From a virus: DNA of 21,449 bases. Under the pieces are notes generated by a model. That model searched no databases and was not told the origin of the DNA. It was given only the letters and a program-made list of their open reading frames with translations. Shown here piece after piece: positions 1 to 7,300 of the stretch (within the stretch, counting starts at the first letter, position 1; each line of letters starts with the position of its first letter). The stretch spans positions 1 through 21,449 of IMG/VR virus record IMGVR_UViG_3300008120_001034; one strand, 5' to 3'. The position numbers and the translations under genes are program-made.

Positions 1-12
1 GTTTTACTCCTT
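1..12 (-). promoter_or_regulatory. Ribosome binding site of the next gene, beyond the window
   Basis: Read on the minus strand, the last bases of the scaffold gene form AAGGAGTAA, where TAA is its stop codon. AAGGAG is a near-perfect Shine-Dalgarno site lying too close to the scaffold stop to serve anything but a following gene. The next gene must therefore start within a few bases outside the window. By gene order (portal, co-chaperonin, scaffold) it is probably the major capsid protein, which is inference. Confidence 0.6.
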
Positions 13-942
13 TACGTACTTGGCGTATTCCTCGAGAGGAACACCTAGCTTTTTGGCAATTGCAACTTGACTTGGTGTCAATTTGACAGTGCGGCGTGCG
101 TTGTTAATACCCGATGATCGGGATGCAGGTGCCACCGTTTGCACGTTCCTGGCGGCTCTGTTAGTTGGCGCTTGCTCTTGGACTACGCCCAGTTTCTGGG
201 GGAAGGCCTGCTTCAAGCGGTTGTCGAGTTCATCATAATACTCATCGCTGCTGCCGTCAAACCCCTCAACTTGGATCAACTGGCGATGAATGCCCCACGC
301 AGCGTGGGTCATGGCAGTGTCGCGGCCATACCAGGGGTTGCGCTCAGCCCATTCCTCGACGCGAGGATCGACTTGTTGCTGCGCTGGAGCCTGAGGCTGC
401 TGGGTAGCCTGCTGGGCAGCAACTTGCTGCTGGTAGTCCCACTCCTGCTGCCGACGCTCGCGCTCCTGGGTGGCGACGGCGAGCTGACTTTGCTCCAGGG
501 TCAGGGCTGTGAGGCGCTGCTGGGCTTCTGTCTCGGTGTCAATGTCGCCCTCTTCACGGGCCTTGCGGATGATCTGCTTGAGCGCCACTACCTGCGTCTG
601 CACGCGGCCGTTGGCCTCGCCCAGGCGCTCGGTGTCAGCGGTCATGTACTGCTGCTCGAGCTGTTGGGCACGGGCCTGCACGCTCTTGGCATATTCCAAG
701 GCTGCCTGCTCACGGCGCTGGGTCTCGCGCAGGCGTGCGGTCAGTTTGTCAATGCGCTTTTTGACGCTATCGCTGTACTGATCGAGCTCAGTGCCAGCGG
801 CAGGGGCCTGGGCTGTTTGCTGAGGCGTCTCAACAAGAGGTGCTTCGGGCTTGTCCAGCACTTCAGCAGCGCCGTCCTCACCGATAGCGACGGTGGCAGG
901 GCTTTCGTCCTCACCGATCTTAAATTGCAAGTCATCACTCAT
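4..942 (-). CDS. Putative capsid scaffolding protein
   Basis: A 312-residue hydrophilic protein. Residues 1-55 are acidic and Pro/Ala-rich. Residues 55-175 are highly charged and Gln/Glu/Arg-rich and should form a long coiled coil. A Gln/Pro/Ala linker follows, then a compact stretch (about 195-245) with aromatic residues (ERNPWYGRD, WGIHRQL). The C-terminus is basic (LTPSQVAIAKKLGVPLEEYAKYVKE region). There is no signal peptide or membrane segment. The start at 942 has AAAGGAG seven bases upstream. Acidic, helical proteins between the portal and capsid genes commonly act as internal scaffolds for procapsid assembly and leave before DNA packaging; that role is inferred from position and composition, not a recognised catalytic motif. 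A minor capsid or head decoration role is the alternative. Confidence 0.6.
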   Translation of the reverse strand: MSDDLQFKIGEDESPATVAIGEDGAAEVLDKPEAPLVETPQQTAQAPAAGTELDQYSDSVKKRIDKLTARLRETQRREQAALEYAKSVQARAQQLEQQYMTADTERLGEANGRVQTQVVALKQIIRKAREEGDIDTETEAQQRLTALTLEQSQLAVATQERERRQQEWDYQQQVAAQQATQQPQAPAQQQVDPRVEEWAERNPWYGRDTAMTHAAWGIHRQLIQVEGFDGSSDEYYDELDNRLKQAFPQKLGVVQEQAPTNRAARNVQTVAPASRSSGINNARRTVKLTPSQVAIAKKLGVPLEEYAKYVKE

Positions 943-954
943 ACTATCGCTCCT

Positions 955-1428
955 TTACATGTGCAGAATGTCTTCGGGACTGTTCACGACAGCCAAAACT
1001 TCGTCGTCGTTCAACAAACGAATCTCACCGCCGTCGATTGGGATGCGAGCACCCGCATATCGGCCGAAGATGATCCAGTCACCTTGCTTGCACCATGGTC
1101 CGGCGGGAAACTTGCTCTCGTCGGCATAGGCCAAGTCGCCCACTTTCAAGACGTAGCCGCACGTAGTGCCAAGCTGCGACCTGCGCTGCGTTTCCTCGGC
1201 CAAGACGATGCCGCCTTTGGTCTTTTCCGCGCCGCGATAGGGCAGGATGGCAATGCGCCATCCGGTAGGTTTTGGAATGGTGTCGATAACCGACTGGTCG
1301 AGCTTCTCGGGGTCAAACCCGAGCTCGGTGTAAGCGTCTTCGAGGACCGGCTGCTTGTTGGCTGCCTCCTCTGCCCACTTACGCTCCAGGGCGGTCATGT
1401 TGATTTCAGGTACTGCTGCGGTTTCCAT
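955..1428 (-). CDS. Phage GroES-like co-chaperonin
   Basis: A 157-residue protein with a Cpn10 (GroES) fold signature after a roughly 45-residue N-terminal extension. GWRIAILPYRGAEKTKGGIVLAEETQ matches the first beta strand and mobile loop of GroES (GGIVL is conserved). G-VLKVGDLAY and KQGDWIIFGRYAG match the core barrel strands, and LNDDEVLAVV matches the C-terminal strand of GroES. Cpn10 proteins cap the GroEL ring; phage versions such as T4 gp31 replace or supplement host GroES so that a bulky capsid protein can fold. Its position between portal and scaffold genes supports capsid folding. The start chosen (ATG at 1428) has GGAAG six bases upstream; an earlier in-frame start at 1461 would overlap the preceding gene and lacks such a site. 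The N-terminal extension is longer than in bacterial GroES (about 97 residues). Confidence 0.85.
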   Translation of the reverse strand: METAAVPEINMTALERKWAEEAANKQPVLEDAYTELGFDPEKLDQSVIDTIPKPTGWRIAILPYRGAEKTKGGIVLAEETQRRSQLGTTCGYVLKVGDLAYADESKFPAGPWCKQGDWIIFGRYAGARIPIDGGEIRLLNDDEVLAVVNSPEDILHM

Positions 1429-1438
1429 GGTCTTCCTT

Positions 1439-1642
1439 TCACTTGAGAAAATCGTCGACATCGTCCGTGACCTTTTTGAGCAAGTCTTTCACGGAGTCTT
1501 CGGCCATTCTCAAACCCTCAAGGCGACCCATCATGAAGCGGTAACGCTCCATGTCTGTGATGGTTCCGTTCAGGACAATCTGCTTGGATTGATCCTGGAG
1601 TTTCCTGATTTCCTTCAGAACTGCTTCTGCAAATTCGAGCAT
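1439..1642 (-). CDS. Small charged helical phage protein
   Basis: About 67 residues, nearly all predicted helix, with alternating charged and hydrophobic positions (MLEFAEAVLKEIRKLQ, then MERYRFMMGRLEGLR and a Lys/Asp-rich tail ending DDVDDFLK). It resembles short conserved proteins in phage head-gene clusters, but I recognise no function. The start is uncertain: ATG at 1642 has GGA seven bases upstream, ATG at 1654 has only a distant GGCGGAG, and a GTG at 1690 has no clear site. Its stop codon lies 11 bases before the co-chaperonin start, and the co-chaperonin Shine-Dalgarno overlaps the stop, so the two are translated together. Confidence 0.65.
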   Translation of the reverse strand: MLEFAEAVLKEIRKLQDQSKQIVLNGTITDMERYRFMMGRLEGLRMAEDSVKDLLKKVTDDVDDFLK

Positions 1643-1701
1643 GGTGATTTCCATGAAAAGCAGACGGTACAAGGCTCCGCCTGATAGCACTCACTCACGA
1701 A

Positions 1702-1968
1702 TCAGTATATCTTAACTGGACGGTTTCCGTCCTTTTTCTTCACAATCATTGCAGGGCCTTGCACACCTTTTGGTGTTTTCACCGCACCGCCCTTAGCCAT
1801 CTTGGTTTTGCCGGCTTTGTCGTACGCGATCGCAGCGGCCTGCTTCACGGCAGCAGCTTTGCTCTTTGGCTTGCTGGTGCCGATCATGCCGTCCTTCTTG
1901 TAGTCGCGAACGATCTCTCCGATGTTGGAGCTGATCGTCTTTTGGCTGGAACCTTTTTTAAGCGGCAT
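1702..1968 (-). CDS. Small basic phage protein with KQAAAIAYDKAG motif
   Basis: An 88-residue, strongly basic protein. The N-terminus MPLKKGSSQKTISSNIGEI leads to a Lys-rich segment with KSKAAAVKQAAAIAYDKAGKT. That pattern (a 'KQAIAIAL-EAG' helix after a basic linker) recurs in small proteins of phages and bacteria annotated only as domains of unknown function. A MAKGG motif follows and also occurs, as FAKGG and FKDGGEV, in the giant protein encoded upstream in the same operon. The start at 1968 has a full AGGAGG site six bases upstream and overlaps the end of the portal gene by 11 bases, so expression is coupled to the portal. Function unknown; nucleic acid or capsid contact is possible from the charge. 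Confidence 0.75.
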   Translation of the reverse strand: MPLKKGSSQKTISSNIGEIVRDYKKDGMIGTSKPKSKAAAVKQAAAIAYDKAGKTKMAKGGAVKTPKGVQGPAMIVKKKDGNRPVKIY

Positions 1969-4294
1969 ATTGGCCTCCTGGTTGGTTGAGTTTGGCCTGC
2001 TGCAATTGCAGCTTCTGCCGGTTGATCTGGTTGGTCTCTTGCGATTTTTGCTGATCCAGCGCCAAGCGTTGCTGATCGATGTTAATGCGTGCCTGGTCGG
2101 CTTGCGCACGCTGGGCAATCTCTTTCTCCTTGAGCTGCACCAGCGGATCGGGGCCCTCGCCGCCTGCAAATGCCTCTTGCATGTCGCGCACCTCTTTGAG
2201 GCCCGTTGCGATGCGAATGGCAACCATGCCTTCCTTCTGGATGGCAGAGACCAGACGGTCCGGATCGGTGCCGTAGGCCTTGAACAGGTCAGCTTCGACG
2301 TCCTCTTCCGCGCGCAGGCGCACGTGCTCGAGGATGTGCTTTTGCAACTCGGTTGCGGCCAGTGGGTTGGCGTGCAAAATAGGCGATAGACCCATCATCA
2401 AGTGCGATGCGATGTGCGCGTCGTGCTGCTGGCCGGCAAAGGCCTTCAACTTCATGCCGTTGAGCACGTCGCTGTTCTCTGACGCTGGATCGCGAGGCGT
2501 GTTGGTGTTCTGCGGCAGCAGCACGCCGTCAATGTCGCGGACGTTCAGCGCTGCATACATGCGGTAGTAGGCCTCGTACATGTTGTGCATGTTCGGGGCG
2601 CTCTGTGCAAGCTGCAGTTGCATCTGCGCGAGCTGGATGCGCTGGGCAGAGCTGAAGATGTTGGGGTCAGCCACCGGCTGCACCGACACCATCGAGTCAA
2701 AATCCCTTTTCTTGATCTTGCGGCTGGCCCCAGGCACGTCGTAGGGGTACTCGTCGGGCAGATACTGGCTGAAGCCCTCGAACAGCAAGCGGAACTCCAA
2801 CGTCTGCGCATAGTGCAGGCGTTTGTGGATGCTGGACATGACCATGGAGCCGCGCTCGAGCAGCGCCAGCGTCGTTCCGACCTGCGCGTACTGGTTGCCG
2901 TCGCCAACTTGCATGTCGGCCGTGCTGGACAGGCGTTTGCCAGAGTCAACCAAGAATCCCATCAGCGCAAACAGCACTTGGCTGGGCTCTTTGTACGGCA
3001 GCGGCAGCAAAGACGAGGAAAGTTCCGCGCCACCAGCGTCAATGTCGCGCCATTCGCCTGGTTGGATCGGATCAGAGTCGTCCGCGATCCGCGCTCCCTT
3101 GGCTTTGAAGCCTGCAGGCAGGTTAGACAGCGTTCCGGCGTCTGTCAGCTGGCGCAGGGCGCTTGTAGCGGACTTGCTGAGGCCTCCAATCAGGTGTACA
3201 AAGCCCAAACCGTAGGCTCCTGGCCCTTCGACCAGCACGTAGTGCACAAAATAGTTGCGGCGGCAGCATTTTTTGTCGTCTTCTTTCCAATTCCGACGAA
3301 TTCCGACCACCTTGAGCGTGTCTTCGGCCAGTGTGACGACGTATGGGCGCTTGATGCCGGTCAAATTGCCGTCTTCGTCCTTGTCTTCAAAGCCTTTGAG
3401 GTCCAAATCGACCAGTTGCTCGAGCAAAAACACCTCGCCGATGTCATCAGTGGGCTGAATGCCGGTGATTTTGTCGACTGCTTCTTGGATTTGGCTCGCA
3501 TCGGCAGGCGTGGCGTACGTGTCCAAGAAAATATCGAGGTATTCGCCGGCCAAAGCGCGCTTTTTGTACTCGTTGGCGTCCATCGCAATGCGGTGCGTGA
3601 GCCGTGGGCATTGGGACACGACGCTTGAGCCGTTGTAGGGGATGTAAACGTCGTCTGCCAGGCACAGTTTGGACACCATGCGGCCCAGTTGGTAGTCGTA
3701 GTAGACCTTCTTGAAGGTCGAACCACCGTAGCCAGTGTAGAAAAGCTGCTGGTCAAACTCCGGTGTGTACTCTTCCATCACCGTGGTGATCTGGTAGTTC
3801 ATGAAATCCTGCACGCGACCGGCTTGCTGGAACTTTTCCACCGTCTCTTTGCCCATGATCTGGCTGCGAACAGGGCCACCAGCAGGCATGAGCTCCTTGA
3901 AGGCCTGTGCCTGGAACTGGATGATGGCCTCGGTCAGCATTGGATGGGTCGCGCCTGACGCGCCACGGAAGGGTTTGGTGCGCTCTTCCATGCGAAAGCC
4001 CAGCAGATCAAGGCCCTTGGCGTACATCTGCTCCCAATCGGAGCGCGAGCCCTTGTCTGCCTCGAATAAAGTGGACACTTCGATGCCGATTTGGGCCAAG
4101 ACGTCCGGCTCAATGACCTCGGCCAGGTTGGCGTAGAAGTCAACCTCCTCGGCATCCTTCTCGCCCATCTCAACAATCGCTCCGCCATCCTCTTCGATGA
4201 TGATCTCAATGTCCGACTGCGGCGCTGGGATGCCTCCGCCGCCGATGATCACCTCAAGCGAGGGCAGTTGGTTCATTGCTTTTTCGATTGCCAT
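1958..4294 (-). CDS. Phage portal protein
   Basis: A 778-residue protein in the size range of P22-type portals (about 725). The portal forms the dodecameric ring at one capsid vertex through which terminase pumps DNA. After an acidic N-terminus (residues 1-65) comes a conserved-looking stretch with DWEQMYAKGLDLLGF and a PFRGASGATHPMLTEA motif that is typical of large phage portals from environmental genomes. Further features are the FYTGYGGSTFKKVYYD segment, a middle domain with the RNYFVHYVLVEG and YGLGFVHLIGGL strands, an LRQLTDAGTLSNLPAGFKAKG segment, and a long Gln-rich coiled-coil C-terminus (residues 690-778). The start at 4294 has AAGGAA five bases upstream. It lies two genes after terL, with the giant protein between. 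Portal identity is confident; the exact portal subfamily cannot be decided by eye. Confidence 0.85.
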   Translation of the reverse strand: MAIEKAMNQLPSLEVIIGGGGIPAPQSDIEIIIEEDGGAIVEMGEKDAEEVDFYANLAEVIEPDVLAQIGIEVSTLFEADKGSRSDWEQMYAKGLDLLGFRMEERTKPFRGASGATHPMLTEAIIQFQAQAFKELMPAGGPVRSQIMGKETVEKFQQAGRVQDFMNYQITTVMEEYTPEFDQQLFYTGYGGSTFKKVYYDYQLGRMVSKLCLADDVYIPYNGSSVVSQCPRLTHRIAMDANEYKKRALAGEYLDIFLDTYATPADASQIQEAVDKITGIQPTDDIGEVFLLEQLVDLDLKGFEDKDEDGNLTGIKRPYVVTLAEDTLKVVGIRRNWKEDDKKCCRRNYFVHYVLVEGPGAYGLGFVHLIGGLSKSATSALRQLTDAGTLSNLPAGFKAKGARIADDSDPIQPGEWRDIDAGGAELSSSLLPLPYKEPSQVLFALMGFLVDSGKRLSSTADMQVGDGNQYAQVGTTLALLERGSMVMSSIHKRLHYAQTLEFRLLFEGFSQYLPDEYPYDVPGASRKIKKRDFDSMVSVQPVADPNIFSSAQRIQLAQMQLQLAQSAPNMHNMYEAYYRMYAALNVRDIDGVLLPQNTNTPRDPASENSDVLNGMKLKAFAGQQHDAHIASHLMMGLSPILHANPLAATELQKHILEHVRLRAEEDVEADLFKAYGTDPDRLVSAIQKEGMVAIRIATGLKEVRDMQEAFAGGEGPDPLVQLKEKEIAQRAQADQARINIDQQRLALDQQKSQETNQINRQKLQLQQAKLNQPGGQYAA

Positions 4295-4342
4295 GTGTGT
4301 TCCTTATTGCGCGTCAAGTTGCCGTAAAAGATTGTCGTCCGC

Positions 4343-7300
4343 CTACCTCAGCGCTTGAATTGGCACCCCAAAATACAAAGGGGCCAAAACCTCTTCATCT
4401 AAAAACACTTTCTGACCCGTGTCTTCAAGCAATTTCTTAATGGTAGGAGGCATGCTGTTTGGACGTAGATTATTCAACAAATCAACTATCTGCGGTGCAT
4501 AATTTTCAGGAGTGGCATTAGCGGTCAACGGACCGTTGCCGGTGAGCTGTGCAATGGTGTTTTTCTTTGCGTCAGGGACACCGGGCTTGGCGGTCAAATA
4601 CTCCACCGTGACGTGGGGCACATTGTTATTGTCGTACAGCGAGTACACCTCAGCCTCGCCACTGTCCAACGCCGCACGGCCCTTTTTCAGGCTGCCGTAG
4701 GTGGTGGACTTGGCATAACCTGCCACCGAGTTGTTCATGCCTGCGGCAATTGCGCGAACGCCGTCCGGCTTGACTACCTTAACCCATCGAAAGTCATCTC
4801 CTGCGGGCAGGAAGTCTTTAACGCCAAAGGTCATGATGTCTGCGGGCGGGACCTTTCCTGCTTCAATAGCCTTCTTAACCAGCGGGATTGATTTCTCAAA
4901 CCGGTCCACCTGCTGGGTGTTCGCATACGCTTTCTTAAGAAAGTCCGGAAAGCCCATTTGATTGAGCTCATCAGGGTCCATTTGTTCTGCTTGACGCAGC
5001 ATCTGGGTGGGGCCCAAGCCTAGCATGCGCACGTAATCTGAGCGGATGTCTTGGATAGGCTGTCCCTTGTCAATCGCTACCTGCATCTCCGGCAAGAAAT
5101 ATCCGGCATCAACGGCCTCGCCATAGTCGGGCTGGCGTCCACCTGGCGTCACCATGGCTTCTACAGCCGGGGAGCCGTACAGGCTGGGATAGCGCGCCAT
5201 GTCGGAGTCTGAGACGTTGCGGCTGTTGACGAACAATGTTTCCGCGATCCGTGGTTCAAGGACCGTGGAGAACAGCGTCGGATTGTCCTTGATCTTCTGG
5301 CGTATCTGGGCAGCGACATCGGCCACGCCTGTTGGGCCTTGACCAGGCTTCCTACCGGCGTAAGCCAGTAGTTGGGCGTCAGGGATTTTGTCCAGGTTGG
5401 CCTGTATGTTGGCCATGATCTGGGACTGCATGACTCCCTCAACCTCGTCAGTACCCACGCGTCGGGGGACAGTGGACTGCATGCCTAGCATCTCGTCATA
5501 CGCTTTCTCAAGCAGGCGTAAGGATTCCAAGTCACCCTGCGCCACGCCCTTTTGCAGAGCTTGCGGGAAGGTATCCCCCATAGGCGTGCTTCGCTCAAAC
5601 TTCAACGCACCAGACAAAATGTCTTTGCGCAACGGGTCGTCAACACTGCCGGCCTGCTTGGTGAAGAAGTCCTTGGCCTTTTGGTTGAACAACATGGTCA
5701 ACGCCTGACGCTTTTCAGGATCGTCAATGTTGCGGATTTCTTTGAGGATCGGGTCAAACGCCTTGTCCAGGTTGGACAAGATGCCGCCTTCTGTGCTGCG
5801 CGATGTTGGGAAGTAGCCGCCTGGTGCACGGGAAACGTACGACGCGCCAGGCACGTTTAGCTGGCGGTTGTACTCTTGGAAGTCCTTGGCCACGTCAGCG
5901 GCCTTGTCGCCCACGGCCTTGGCTGCCTTGACACCTGCACGCACAGGCGCTGCAGGGTTCACGGCGCTCGAGCCGATCTCAGCCAGATTGAACAAGGCGC
6001 GAGCTGCTGTGCCTTCCTTGGGCGGCTCCTGGCGGATGCCTGCCCTGGTAGCGCGGCGCTTTAAGTCCTCCGAGCCCAGCATCGGCGCTTCCACGTTGTA
6101 GCCAAGCGGGCGCATGGCCATGGTGAGCAAATCAACCGGCGCGCCCAAGAGGTTATATGGGGTCTCAGAAATGCCCTGCAGTGCAGCCGCTTCCAGCTCG
6201 CCCGCCTTTGTAGAAGACTTGCGGCCGATGCCGGACTTGGGCGTTACAAAGGCTGGACGGCTTGCGGCGTCACGCTCTGCTTGCGAGACCTCGCCCTCCT
6301 CAGGCGAGCCCTTGGCGCGGTATTCGGGTTCCTGAGCCTGCTCGTTTTGCGCTTCCAGCTCCACCAGCAGTCGGCGCGCAGACGGGTCACGTACCGTCTT
6401 GCCCAGGTACTCCTTCAAGTTGGCCCGTTTTTTCTCGGGGCTTGGTACGGCTGTTGGGAATGGGGCCTTGCCCACATTCTCACCAATTGCCGATGCGTTT
6501 TTCATCCGCTCCGCAAAATCATCGGGCAGCTGGCCAGAGCCGAGGTACTTCGCCCGTTCCCTTTCCGTCAATGTCCTAAACGCCGCATCCCGACGAGCAT
6601 TTTCCAAATCCGTGAACCTCTTCGGCGCACGGCTAGCCAAGAAACGGTCAAGTCCTGCGCGCGCTGCGCCCACAGCACTTTTAACCAAAGGTGCAGCAAT
6701 CATCTCCGGGTACGAACCTTCAAGGCCCTGCTCGCGTTCAAGCTGAGCCCTGTAAGCAGGGCTGGACATGTCGCCCTTTTCCAGCACGCTGACAAATCCG
6801 CCCTTGGCAAAGCTGCGCTTGCTCAAGCTCTTCTTGACAAGGGTCTGGCCTTCAAGGGTAGGCGCGCCGAAGGTATCAGCTCCCAGGCCACGGGCCTTGT
6901 TCCGCGCTGCGTTGATCTTGAGCTGGTACACGCGGGCAAGCTCTTCCATCTGCTCACGGGCAGTGCCCATGCTCTTGGTCTCAGCTGCCTCTTGCGCGCT
7001 TGGCGGAGCGAAGGCCATGCCCTTAGATGCCGCCAAAGAAGGCATCTTGAGCGACATGTTCTTGTCGGTCTTCGACTCACCGCCCGAGCCCCGTGAAGTG
7101 CGCTTGACGGGGCGGCGCATTGGCTCGACCTGGTTGGCTTGTGTAACGTCAGCCAGGAGCTTTTGTGCATTGTCAAAAAGGGCTGCGCTCGAGTCCTGGT
7201 CCCCGCTCATCTGCTGCTGCAGGTACTCGTTAATCGAGTCGCTGTTCATGACCTCTCCGCCGTCCTTGAAGAACGCAGGCATGGCCGGGGCCGCGACTAC

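Noticed and set aside
139-1446. 435-codon plus-strand open frame
   Set aside because: Antisense to the scaffold and co-chaperonin genes, which have good ribosome sites and family features; the frame is a by-product of their codon usage.
2585-3628. 347-codon plus-strand open frame
   Set aside because: Antisense to the portal gene; no ribosome site or recognisable domain.
6281-7096. 271-codon plus-strand open frame
   Set aside because: Antisense to the globular part of the giant protein; composition mirrors its codons.
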